Source of the DNA: CAYNSB01 sp964399625
GTDB lineage: Bacteria > Planctomycetota > Phycisphaerae > Phycisphaerales > UBA1924
Length of the DNA: 64,000 nt
Assembly: GCA_964399625.1 (NCBI GenBank)
Contig: CAYNSB010000011.1
Coordinates: 17,053-81,052 of the forward strand
Direction of reading: 5' to 3'
Shown: positions 41,943-50,462 of the stretch, piece after piece
How positions within the stretch are numbered: the first letter of the stretch is position 1
How the letters are laid out: the number at the start of each line of letters is the position of its first letter
Program-made: the position numbers and the translations under genes
The notes under the pieces: generated by a model
What the model was told of the DNA's origin: nothing
What the model saw: only the letters and a program-made list of their open reading frames with translations
Database searches by the model: none

Positions 41943-42974
41943 TCACGCCGCCCCGCTCGAACCCGCCCTCCACCCCGCCCCGCACTCCGGGCATCGCTCG
42001 GCCCTGGGCAGCCCGCTCATGTCGTACCCGCACACCTCGCATCGCCCCGCGTACCACCGCTTCCGGCGCTGCGAGAACGGGATCAGGAACACCATCGGCC
42101 CCAGGGCCAACGACCCAAGACCCCAACTGATCGAGAGCGACCAGAACGTCGCCTCGCCGCAGTAGCACTCCGTCTTTCGCCGGATCATCACGTCGATCGG
42201 GATCGACGCCGCCACCTCGATGCACGTCCCGAAAAACAGCATGGACGCGATCCGCGAGAGCGCGGTGTCCGCCGGGCGACGCTTCACGAACCGCCACAGC
42301 AGCGGCGTCGCGATGGTCCATGAGACAAGGAACACGCCGGCGATCGCGAGAAAGTACGTGTTCCTGAGCTCATGCCCCACGAGCAGCTCGATGCACCCCG
42401 TGATCGCCAGAGCCGCGCACAGCACGAGCGTCGCCGCGCCCGCCGCCGCGATCAGCACGCTCACGCCGACCGGCACGCCCAGCGGATAGCGCACCCCAAA
42501 GACGATCGACGCCAACACCCAGACCACCAGCGCCACGCCCACGGACCACACCAGATCGCTCGTGTCGATGCGGTCCACCACCTCATACGCCTCGAGCACC
42601 AGCAGGACCCACACCGCCACGATGACGACCAGGCCCGTGATCGCCAGCCCCGCCAGCGCGTGATGGAACCACGGCACGCGCACGCCCGCGCCCCGAGAGG
42701 CGGGCGTGCCCCACGGCAGCAGCACCACCGCCTGCGCCGCGGTGATCAGGGCCATCGGGATGAGAAGCAGCGCGAGCGCTGGAGAGGCCATCGCCTGACC
42801 GAACCGGCCCCAGAACCCGCTCGTCCCGTCGATCGATGCGGCCTGGGCGCCCCACGCTACGCACGCCAGCGCCGCCTGCACCACCCAGTACACCACCAGG
42901 ACGCGCACGCGATCGCGCCGCCAGCGCGAGCACGAATCCATGCTCTCTACTTGCCCAGCGCTCTGCTCGCTCAT
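41943..42974 (-). CDS. Polytopic membrane protein with C-terminal zinc ribbon
   Basis: 343 aa, ATG at 42974 with AAGGA ten bases upstream. About seven to eight hydrophobic segments (for example LVVYWVVQAALACVAWGAQA, VWSVGVALVVWVLASIVFGV, TLVLCAALAITGCIELLVG). The C-terminal tail has CEVCGYDMSGLPRAERCPEC, the zinc ribbon frequent in Phycisphaerae membrane proteins. Function unknown. Lies between nuoD and a glycosyltransferase-like gene, all leftward. Confidence 0.78.
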   Translation of the reverse strand: MSEQSAGQVESMDSCSRWRRDRVRVLVVYWVVQAALACVAWGAQAASIDGTSGFWGRFGQAMASPALALLLIPMALITAAQAVVLLPWGTPASRGAGVRVPWFHHALAGLAITGLVVIVAVWVLLVLEAYEVVDRIDTSDLVWSVGVALVVWVLASIVFGVRYPLGVPVGVSVLIAAAGAATLVLCAALAITGCIELLVGHELRNTYFLAIAGVFLVSWTIATPLLWRFVKRRPADTALSRIASMLFFGTCIEVAASIPIDVMIRRKTECYCGEATFWSLSISWGLGSLALGPMVFLIPFSQRRKRWYAGRCEVCGYDMSGLPRAERCPECGAGWRAGSSGAA

Positions 42975-43049
42975 GCGCCCGCCGTCCTTTGCTCCTGTCC
43001 GCTGTCCACTGCGCCACGTACGCGGTGCGTCCCGTGCTGTTCCTTCTCT

Positions 43050-44948
43050 TCACCTTCTCGGCAGGCGTACCACGCACTCCTCGTGCCCCCTGGCCCGGGG
43101 CAGCTCCACGCCAACCTCCGCTCCACGATCATCCACGATCACCACCCGCGTCACAAGCCGCACCCGCGCATCGGCATCCACCACGAACGCCGCCACACGA
43201 TCCCACGGAATGACGCGGTCCTCGCCCTCGCGCGCCGTGCGCGGGCCCACCTGCCCGGCGTAGACCAGCCCGCTCTCGTTGGCCCCGCGCACGGGGTCGC
43301 CCCCGCGTCCCTCCAAGCCCGCGCCCGAATCGGGCGCTCGCGCCGCGGACCACTTGCGCCAGAACCCGCCCTCAACATCGCTCCGCCCCAGCGCTCCCTG
43401 CGCCCAGCGCGTCGCGGTCCACGGGAACTCCATCGCGCCCTTGAAGTGCGCATCGAACACGGGCGAGCCCGTGGCAATCCCGCCGCCGCCCACGCGCGCC
43501 GTCTCGATCTGCAGTGGCACCACGAAGGCGCCGCCCGCATCTCCCAGGAGGGCCGCGAGTTGTTCGCCCTGGGCGCGATCGAGCGCATGCCGATCCGCCA
43601 TCGCGGTGTGGAACCCCGCGCACATCACCGCCCAGCGGATGAGCAGAAGGCTCGCCACGCCCAACCCGATCGCCGTCCCGAACACCAGCCCCTTCACCGC
43701 GTGCGGCACACGCGTGAACCGCACCGCGCGACGCAGCACAACGCCCACGAGCCACCGCGCCGCGCCCGCCACGAGCACCACAAGCCCCACATCGGGCCAG
43801 TATCGCAAGCGCGAGTCCGGCTCGTACCCCGCCGAGAGCAGCACGGGCATCCATCCCGCGACGAACATCGCCGCTCCTGTTGCCACGATCATCCGTGGGC
43901 GCGCCAGCGCCGCGCGCGCCAGGTCAGCACCGCGATCCCACTGGCTCGGCTTGCTCGCCCGCATGCCCGCCAGCGCGAACGTCCGCACGCCCCACGCCAC
44001 ACCCGCCAGCATCAACGGCAGCCCGATCGTCCAGCGCAACTGCGGCACCACCGAGCGCAGCACGTGCGACTCGGCCCCGGCCGCGAAGTTTCGCAGGATC
44101 ATCCGCCGCCACAGCACCGTGACGAACGAATCGAGCCGTGTTGCCATCTCGCCCAGCGATGCCACGCCCGCGATGTTCCCGCGATGCCCCGTCGGCGCGG
44201 TCCACGCCAGCAGCGCCAGATACACGAGCACCACGAGCGCCCCGCCGGCCGCGGGCATCAGCATCGCACGACGCCAGGCATGCCCGCCGCCACGCAAGCC
44301 CCGCGCCGTGACGAACACCATCGGCAGCGCCACGACGACGCTCGCCGGCTGCTCGTTCAGGCAGCAGATCACCGCGACGATCGCGCCCACACCCAACGCG
44401 GTCCTCCGTCCGCCCGGGACCGACCCCTTCGCGTCGCGAGCCACGATCAGGCACGCCCACAGCGCCAGCGCCGTCGCGAGCATCGTGGGCCACGCCGCGA
44501 ACCACGCGTGGGCCTCAACGTGCCCCGGGTACACGAGAAACACCATCGCCCCAAACGCCGCAAGCCCACCGCCCGCGCCCAGCGCCCGCAGCAGCCGCCA
44601 CAGCAGCACGCACACCAGCCCGTGCGTGATGGCCTGGAGCGCGTGCGCCGCCCACGGCGCGGTCCACAGCAGCGTCGTCAGCGCGGGGACGATCTGGTAG
44701 TACAGCGGGCGGATCGTGAACCCGCGATCGACGCCCAGAGTCCAGAAGGGCCAGCGCGCCAGCGCCTCGATCCGCGGCACCACGCCCGTCACGGGATCGC
44801 GCAGGTTGTGCCAATAGTCATCGGCCCACCACGCCGCCCGCCCCACGCCCGCGAGCGTCGCGATCGCCCACAGCACCAGCGGGTACCCCCACGCGGCGCA
44901 CGCGCCCGCCGCGATACGCCACCAAGGGATTCGCTCGCGTGCCGCCAT
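43050..44948 (-). CDS. Large polytopic membrane protein, possible GT-C glycosyltransferase
   Basis: 632 aa. Around ten transmembrane segments over the first ~460 residues, with an early acidic pair AAWWADDYWH in the first external loop, as in GT39/GT83-type enzymes where an Asp in this loop is catalytic. PLYYQIVPALTTLLW and VFLVYPGHVEAHAWFAAWPT further fit that layout. The C-terminal ~170 residues are soluble and would lie outside. It is divergent from a GT4 gene (38-base gap), supporting a role in cell-surface glycan assembly. Family assignment is tentative. Confidence 0.65.
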   Translation of the reverse strand: MAARERIPWWRIAAGACAAWGYPLVLWAIATLAGVGRAAWWADDYWHNLRDPVTGVVPRIEALARWPFWTLGVDRGFTIRPLYYQIVPALTTLLWTAPWAAHALQAITHGLVCVLLWRLLRALGAGGGLAAFGAMVFLVYPGHVEAHAWFAAWPTMLATALALWACLIVARDAKGSVPGGRRTALGVGAIVAVICCLNEQPASVVVALPMVFVTARGLRGGGHAWRRAMLMPAAGGALVVLVYLALLAWTAPTGHRGNIAGVASLGEMATRLDSFVTVLWRRMILRNFAAGAESHVLRSVVPQLRWTIGLPLMLAGVAWGVRTFALAGMRASKPSQWDRGADLARAALARPRMIVATGAAMFVAGWMPVLLSAGYEPDSRLRYWPDVGLVVLVAGAARWLVGVVLRRAVRFTRVPHAVKGLVFGTAIGLGVASLLLIRWAVMCAGFHTAMADRHALDRAQGEQLAALLGDAGGAFVVPLQIETARVGGGGIATGSPVFDAHFKGAMEFPWTATRWAQGALGRSDVEGGFWRKWSAARAPDSGAGLEGRGGDPVRGANESGLVYAGQVGPRTAREGEDRVIPWDRVAAFVVDADARVRLVTRVVIVDDRGAEVGVELPRARGHEECVVRLPRR

Positions 44949-44986
44949 GCCCGCCGAGTGTACAGCCGCCCCCGCGGCGCCACCTA

Positions 44987-46276
44987 ATGTTCGCCGTGCC
45001 CCTGCGCATCGCCCTCATCTCGCGCGAGCTCGCCCCGTTCTACGGCGCGGGCATCGGCGTGTACGCCGCGAACATGGCCCGCGCCTGGGCCGACGCGGGG
45101 CACGAGGTCCACGTCCTCACCGGGCGCTGGAAGGACCTGGGCGCCCGCGCCGTCCACGAGCTGCCCGGCGTGCGGGTGCACTCGGTGCGCCCGCGATCGC
45201 CCTCGATCCTCACGCGCCGCCGCCCGCACGACTTCCAGCGCTACGCCCTGGGCGTCCGCTCGCTCGTGCGCTCGCTCCACCGGCGCGCCCCCTTCGACTA
45301 CATTGAAGCCCCGGACTACTGGGGCGAGGCCCGTGCGCTGCTCGCCTCGCGCCCCCGCAACGCGCTGATCGCGCTGCGCCTGCACACCCCGACGCACGAG
45401 TGCGCCCTGCTGAACGACGCGGACCCGAGCGAGCCGTCCCTGCGCGCCCTCGCCGCGGCCGAGGACGCCGCGCTCGTCCGCGCCGATGTGCTCGTCTCCC
45501 CGACCCACGCGCTGCTGGAGATCGTCCGCGCCCGCCTGCGCATCGACGCCTCGCGCGGCGAGGTCATCCCCTACCCGTTCTCGTGGGCGCCCGCCGTCCC
45601 CGGCGCACGCCCGCGCCCGGACCTGCCCCCGCTCATCCTGTACTTCGGCCGCCTCGAGCGCCGCAAGGGTGTGGAGACGCTCCTCGACGCGGCCCAGGGA
45701 CTGCTCGATTCCGGCCACGCGCTGCGGGTCCGACTCATCGGCGCCGACACGCGCACCGCGCCCAACGCGGAGCACGGCGCGCCCGACCGGCGAGGTTCGA
45801 TGCTCGAGCACCTGCGCGCCCGCGTGCTCCCGCGCCACGCGCACGCCTTCGAGTTCCTCCCCGCCGTCCCGCGCGACAAGCTGCCCGCGCACATCGACGA
45901 GGCCCGCGCCTGCTGCTTCCCCTCGCTCTGGGAGAACTTTCCCAACGCCTGCCTGGAGGCGATGTCCCGCGGCGCTCTTGTCGTTGCTTCCGACGCGGGC
46001 GGCATGGCCGAGATCGTCCGCGATGGCGCCTCGGGCATCCTCTATCGCGCGGGCACCGGCCTTCCGCGCCGGGGCGATCCCGTCGCGCTCGCCCAGTCGC
46101 TCACCCGCGCCCTGAGTGACGACGCGCTGCGCGCCCGCGTGATCGCCGAGGCGCCCGCGCGCGTGCGCGAGCTCTGCGATCCCGCGATCATCGTCAAACG
46201 CACCGCCGCCATGATCGAGCGCCGCCGCGCCGCGCTCACCGCTCGTACGGATGCGAAACGAACGGCGGGAACTTGA
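44987..46276 (+). CDS. Glycosyltransferase family 4
   Basis: 429-aa GT-B fold retaining glycosyltransferase, cytoplasmic face. The N-terminal domain begins LRIALISRELAPFYGAGIGV with the Gly-rich acceptor loop; the C-terminal domain has LILYFGRLERRKGVETLLDA, VRLIGADTRTAP and the donor site SLWENFPNACLEAMSRGALV with the E-x7-E motif. ATG at 44987; its promoter must lie in the 38 bases shared with the divergent membrane gene. The 3' end overlaps the convergent gene at 46236 by 41 bases. Confidence 0.9.
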   Translation: MFAVPLRIALISRELAPFYGAGIGVYAANMARAWADAGHEVHVLTGRWKDLGARAVHELPGVRVHSVRPRSPSILTRRRPHDFQRYALGVRSLVRSLHRRAPFDYIEAPDYWGEARALLASRPRNALIALRLHTPTHECALLNDADPSEPSLRALAAAEDAALVRADVLVSPTHALLEIVRARLRIDASRGEVIPYPFSWAPAVPGARPRPDLPPLILYFGRLERRKGVETLLDAAQGLLDSGHALRVRLIGADTRTAPNAEHGAPDRRGSMLEHLRARVLPRHAHAFEFLPAVPRDKLPAHIDEARACCFPSLWENFPNACLEAMSRGALVVASDAGGMAEIVRDGASGILYRAGTGLPRRGDPVALAQSLTRALSDDALRARVIAEAPARVRELCDPAIIVKRTAAMIERRRAALTARTDAKRTAGT

Positions 46277-47198
46277 ACACGTCCGCCCCCGCCCCGCGCT
46301 TCACCGCCTCGAGCACCAGCGCCCGGCGCTGGGGCATCGGGAGCGCGCGGATCAGCACCTTCATCTCCGCGATCCGACCCGCGTCGTCCTTGGCCGCGTT
46401 CACCTTTGCCATGCCCGCGTCGATCTTCGCCTTCTGCTCGGGCGTGGGCGTGCCGGCGGAGACGATGTCCCCCATCATCCGCGACGCGTCGAGCAGGATC
46501 GCGTGGTACTGAACCCGCGCCTCGCGATTCGACATGTAGTACGCGAACCGGCTCAGATTATTCAGCGACGCACGCTGCTGCTCCGCGATGGGCTGCCCGC
46601 GCGGCACGTCCGTCCCCGCCCCGAACTCGTCGAAGAACTTCTGCAGGTAATCCGCCGACGCTTGCTGCGTCGTGATCAGCGCGTTGCCCGTGAGCACCTG
46701 CGCCTTCTCGAGCTTCTGCGCCAGGCCCCCCACCGCCGCGAACGGCGCCATGATCCCCGCGACCAGGCGCAGACGCTCCATGTCCTCGATGTCCAGCTCG
46801 TCCACCAGCTTCTCGGTCTCCAGACGCTCGAACAGATCGAGGTTGTCGGCGACCATCTGGTTCACGTCCGCCGTCCACTCGCGGATCACCGGCTTCATCT
46901 TCTCCAGGTCCGCCTTGCTCACCAGTTCGTTCTTGGTGAGCGCGATCGCGTCGAGGTTGCCGCCCACCGGGATGACCTTCCCGTCCTTGTCCTTCTCGTA
47001 GATCACCGGGAAGTTGGGCACCGCGACCGGTCCCACTGGCGCGGCCTTCACCGGCGCGGGCTGAGCCGCGGCAGGCTGGGCCGGGGCAGGAGCCTTCGCC
47101 GCGCTCTGGTCCGGAGTGGGCGCCTGCGCCCACGCCGTGCCCGCGCCCAACGCCATAAGAAGGACCAGCGACACCGCACGACCAGAACGCTGCACCAT
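46236..47198 (-). CDS. Secreted helical protein, paralogue A
   Basis: 320 aa. Signal peptide MVQRSGRAVSLVLLMALGAG ending at AWAQ, then an Ala/Pro/Gln linker of about 35 residues, then a helical domain: VIYEKDKDGKVIPVGGNLDA, VSKADLEKMKPVIREWTADV, NQMVADNLDLFERLETEKLV, LPMPQRRALVLEAVKRGAG. The segment around NQMVADNLDLFERLE aligns with IDQLVIDNLDYLERIE in the next gene, so the two are paralogues. Function unknown. Its 3' end overlaps the convergent GT4 gene. Confidence 0.75.
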   Translation of the reverse strand: MVQRSGRAVSLVLLMALGAGTAWAQAPTPDQSAAKAPAPAQPAAAQPAPVKAAPVGPVAVPNFPVIYEKDKDGKVIPVGGNLDAIALTKNELVSKADLEKMKPVIREWTADVNQMVADNLDLFERLETEKLVDELDIEDMERLRLVAGIMAPFAAVGGLAQKLEKAQVLTGNALITTQQASADYLQKFFDEFGAGTDVPRGQPIAEQQRASLNNLSRFAYYMSNREARVQYHAILLDASRMMGDIVSAGTPTPEQKAKIDAGMAKVNAAKDDAGRIAEMKVLIRALPMPQRRALVLEAVKRGAGADVFKFPPFVSHPYER

Positions 47199-47251
47199 GG
47201 CTCAACCTCTCGGCCCTTGGGCCGGCAAAAGACCCCTCGAAAACTCCCGCC

Positions 47252-48238
47252 TCACTTGCCCCCGTTCGGCGCAGGAGGCGGCATCGCGCCGGGCATCGCG
47301 CCCGGCGCCGGCGGCGGAGGCGGAAGGCCCGCCATCGGGTCCTTCGCCGCGGGCTGGAGCGCCCGCGCCGTCTTGAAGAACGCCCGCCGCTCATCCAGGC
47401 TCAACGCCCCCAGCAGCGCACCCATCGCCTTGCGACGCTCCGCGCCCGCCGGCGCGCTCTTGGCCGCCGACGCCAGCGAGCCCAGCGACCCCGCGCGATC
47501 ACCCGACACCTTCATCCCCGCCAGCGCCTCGCTCGCCACGACCGCGGCCTCGTTCAGCTGCCGCCGGTACGCCTCGATCGCGTCGCGCGACGTCATGTAG
47601 TACAGGAACCCCGTCACGGCCGCCTGCTGCTTCTTCTGCGCCTCGGCGTCGAGGTTCTGCTTGTTCCCGCCGTTGTCCGCGATCAGCTCGCTCATGATCG
47701 CCTGCAGGTACTCGTTGATCATCGCGTTGTTCATCCCCGCCTGCCCGGGGGAGAGCAGCCCCTTGGTCTGCATCGCCGTCGTCAGCTGGCCCGACGACAT
47801 GAGCATCATCATCATCGATCCGATCATCTTCTGCTGCATCGCGTCGCCCGTGTCGATCTTCGTGAAGAGCCCGGGCGAGCCGTCGAGCGGCTCGATCCGC
47901 TCGAGGTAGTCGAGGTTGTCGATCACCAGTTGATCGATGTCGTCCATCCACGCGCGGACCGCCGGCGACAGACGCGCCCGGTCCTCCATCGACACCATGT
48001 GGTTGTTCGCCAGCGCCTTGAGGTCCAGCGACTCCTCGATCCGGACCACCTTGCCGTTCGCGTCGCGCTCGATGAGCGACTTGAACCCCGGTGCCACAGG
48101 ACGCGCGACCGGCTGCGGCGCGGGCTGGGCCTGAGCGGGCTGGGCCTGCGCCGGCTGATTCGCCGGGGCACCCTGCCCGAGGCTCACCGCCGCCATCGCC
48201 AGCGACGACACCGCACACCGCAACCAGATATGAGCCAT
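47252..48238 (-). CDS. Secreted helical protein, paralogue B
   Basis: 328 aa. ATG at 48238 after GGAGAAGCTGCCG. The signal peptide (MAHIWLRCAVSSLAMAAVSL to about GAPAN) is followed by an Ala/Gln/Pro-rich stretch, KSLIERDANGKVVRIEESLD, RLSPAVRAWMDDIDQLVIDN, LDYLERIEPLDG and a Pro/Gly-rich end (LPPPPPAPGAMPGAMPPPAP). It lies 53 bases upstream of paralogue A on the same strand, so they form one transcription unit. Confidence 0.75.
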   Translation of the reverse strand: MAHIWLRCAVSSLAMAAVSLGQGAPANQPAQAQPAQAQPAPQPVARPVAPGFKSLIERDANGKVVRIEESLDLKALANNHMVSMEDRARLSPAVRAWMDDIDQLVIDNLDYLERIEPLDGSPGLFTKIDTGDAMQQKMIGSMMMMLMSSGQLTTAMQTKGLLSPGQAGMNNAMINEYLQAIMSELIADNGGNKQNLDAEAQKKQQAAVTGFLYYMTSRDAIEAYRRQLNEAAVVASEALAGMKVSGDRAGSLGSLASAAKSAPAGAERRKAMGALLGALSLDERRAFFKTARALQPAAKDPMAGLPPPPPAPGAMPGAMPPPAPNGGK

Positions 48239-48493
48239 CGGCAGCTTCTCCGGACCAGGGATCGCGCACACCCTCCCGCGGAGGGGTCGATGATAGATCG
48301 GCGCAGCAACGGCCCCGCCGCCACCGGGCGATCCATGCCGCTATTGCAGCGCGGACGGCAAGCGCTCGGGCGATTCTCCGCTACCCGCCTGCGCCAGCCG
48401 TCCCGCCCGTTAGGGCAAGTCCGTACAAATTCCGATATCGTCGAGCGGCCCCCCGCCGCCGACACGCCCCCCAACGCTCCGTTCCTCGGTCCG

Positions 48494-49312
48494 CTACTCG
48501 GGCAGAGCGCCCGAGTACTCCTGCAACAGCTTGACTTGCTGTTCGCGGTTCAGTGTACCGAGGATTCGCACGAAAAGCACGCGATTCTGCTGGGGTGTTG
48601 CCCTCCCCATGGTCTCCTGGAAGTGGTCGTGCACCATCGTGCGAATCGTCTGTTCCTGTTCGGGCCTGAGGTCGAGCTTGGACAGCACCTTCTCGAACTC
48701 CGCCGCACGAGCCGAGAACTGACGCTCGTACGAGCGCTTGATCTCCTGGCCCAGCTCCACCAGCCCCTCGCGCACCGCCAGCTGTGCCGGCCGAGCCCGC
48801 CCGCCCTCGGCCCGCAGGTCCTCCATCACCGCCGAGCGGTACTCCTTCACCAGCCCCTCGACGCTCGCGTAGTCCGCGCTCGTCAGCACGCCCCGCAACT
48901 CCTCGAGCATCGTGCCCCGGGCCGTCAGCGGCGCGAGCTTCTCGCGCACCTGCCCCAGCAGGCGCACGAGCTCCGCCTTATCCCCCGATTCGCTCGCGTT
49001 CTTCACGTTCACGATCAGCCCGAGATTCTCGCGAACCATGGTGTCCATGATCTTCGCGCGCTCGCGCACGATCGCGTTCACCTTGCCCTTGGTGCCCTCG
49101 TCCAGCGTCAGCGTGCGCAGCGCCGCCTCTTCGGGCGGCTCCTCCAGTCGCTTGGTCTTGCCCATGAAGTCGCGCTCGACCAGCGTCGCACGCGCCGCAC
49201 GCGACTCGACCCTCGGCCCGCCCAGCGCCGGCGCTCCGCCCTCGGCGGGCGCACCCTGACCCCACGCAACCCCGGCCATTCCCAAGGCCCACACGAGACC
49301 CAGCACGCGCAT
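48494..49312 (-). CDS. Secreted helical protein, third member of the cluster
   Basis: 272 aa. ATG at 49312 preceded by GGAGG. Signal peptide MRVLGLVWALGMAGVAWGQ. The mature part is almost all helix: TKGKVNAIVRERAKIMDTMV, RENLGLIVNVKNASESGDKA, YERQFSARAAEFEKVLSKLD, LRPEQEQTIRTMVHDHFQET. The segment IMDTMVRENLGLIVNVKN matches the equivalent helix of the two downstream proteins in outline. A CpxP/Spy-like chaperone role is possible from the helical, LTxEQ-like pattern but unproven. Confidence 0.72.
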   Translation of the reverse strand: MRVLGLVWALGMAGVAWGQGAPAEGGAPALGGPRVESRAARATLVERDFMGKTKRLEEPPEEAALRTLTLDEGTKGKVNAIVRERAKIMDTMVRENLGLIVNVKNASESGDKAELVRLLGQVREKLAPLTARGTMLEELRGVLTSADYASVEGLVKEYRSAVMEDLRAEGGRARPAQLAVREGLVELGQEIKRSYERQFSARAAEFEKVLSKLDLRPEQEQTIRTMVHDHFQETMGRATPQQNRVLFVRILGTLNREQQVKLLQEYSGALPE

Positions 49313-49419
49313 GCTCAACCCTCCGAGGGAATTTCCACAGAACGAGGGCCGAACGAGCCATCCACCCGCGTATTGCATCCGCGAACCATTCCTTTTGCTC
49401 ACGCGTCGTATCCTCTGCC

Positions 49420-49977
49420 ATGCCCGCCACGTTCCCCGACCACTCCGCCCTGGCCCGCGCCATCGCCGATGCCGCCCTTCTCCGGGGCTCGTTCACCCTC
49501 CGATCGGGTCGCACCTCCTCGTTCTATTTGGATAAGTACCTCTTCTCGACTCGCCCCCAGGTGCTGGACCAGCTGGGCGAACTCTTCGCGCAGCGCATCG
49601 GCGCCCTGGCCCGCGAGACGGGCCCGATCGCCCGGCTGGCCGGCGCGGAACTGGGCGGCATCCCCCTGGTCACCGTCGCCTCCCTCAAGACCGGGCTGCC
49701 CTGTCTCTTCGTTCGCAACCAGAAGAAGGACTACGGCACCGCCAAGCAGCTTGAGGGCGTCCTTAACAAGGGCGATCGCACCGTCATCGTGGAGGACGTC
49801 GCGACCACAGGCGGGCAGGCCCTCGAGGCCGCGACCGTCCTTCGCGCCGCGGGCGCCAACGTCATCGCCATCATCGCCACGATCGACCGCCAGGAGGGAG
49901 CGCGCGAGAACGTCGAGAAGGCCGGGCTCCGCTTCGACGCCCTCTTCACTAAGGCCGATCTGGGCATCACCGACTAA
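49420..49977 (+). CDS. pyrE: Orotate phosphoribosyltransferase
   Basis: 185 aa, cytoplasmic; converts orotate and PRPP to OMP in pyrimidine synthesis. Family features: GSFTLRSGRTSSFYLDKYLF near the start, RLAGAELGGIPLVTVASLKT, FVRNQKKDYGTAKQLEG and the PRPP-binding motif VIVEDVATTGGQALEA. ATG at 49420. Divergent from the secreted-protein genes and 63 bases before the QueD/PTPS-like gene on the same strand. Confidence 0.93.
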   Translation: MPATFPDHSALARAIADAALLRGSFTLRSGRTSSFYLDKYLFSTRPQVLDQLGELFAQRIGALARETGPIARLAGAELGGIPLVTVASLKTGLPCLFVRNQKKDYGTAKQLEGVLNKGDRTVIVEDVATTGGQALEAATVLRAAGANVIAIIATIDRQEGARENVEKAGLRFDALFTKADLGITD

Positions 49978-50040
49978 CGCTCGATGGTTCGGATGGCGCC
50001 GCTCCGCCGATCGGTGCGCCCGATCTCTCCGCACACCACC

Positions 50041-50454
50041 ATGCACCACATCACCGTCGAGTCTCGCTTCTCCGCCGCCCACGCCATCCGCATCGGCGGG
50101 CCCTCGGGCTCGCTCGAGCCGCTGCACGGGCACGACTGGCACGTCACCGCGACCATCGAGGGACGGACGCTCGATCACGACGGGCTGCTCTGCGACTTCC
50201 ACACGATCGAGGATGCGCTGCGCGAGATCACCTCGCGCTTCCATAACCAGAACCTCAACGACCTCGATCCGTTCCGCATCTCGACCGCGAGCGGCGCACT
50301 GAACCCGACCGCCGAGCTCGTCGCCCGCCACATCGCCGAGGAACTCTCGGCCGCGATCGACGAGGCCCTCGCCCCCAACGCCCGCCTTGCCAGCGTCCGC
50401 ATCACCGAGGCCCCGGGCTGCGCCGCCACATACACCCTCCCCGATCGCCGATAA
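50041..50454 (+). CDS. 6-pyruvoyl-tetrahydropterin synthase family protein with Glu at the catalytic position (PTPS-III-like)
   Basis: 137 aa of the PTPS/QueD fold. Zinc ligands are His14 (SRFSAAHAI) and His29/His31 in LHGHDW. In QueD the residues before HGH include the nucleophile Cys (CxxxHGH). Here the sequence is SGSLEPLHGH with Glu26 in an ExxHGH arrangement, as described for PTPS-III, a group that replaces dihydroneopterin aldolase in folate synthesis. So the protein may make 6-hydroxymethyl-dihydropterin, not the queuosine precursor (inference). ATG at 50041 is the natural N-terminus; a longer frame from 49984 has no fold. It ends eight bases before ppk1. Confidence 0.8.
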   Translation: MHHITVESRFSAAHAIRIGGPSGSLEPLHGHDWHVTATIEGRTLDHDGLLCDFHTIEDALREITSRFHNQNLNDLDPFRISTASGALNPTAELVARHIAEELSAAIDEALAPNARLASVRITEAPGCAATYTLPDRR

Positions 50455-50462
50455 GCACGCGT

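Noticed and set aside
42372..44987. 871-codon plus-strand open frame
   Set aside because: Low-complexity His/Arg/Pro shadow of two membrane protein genes on the minus strand.
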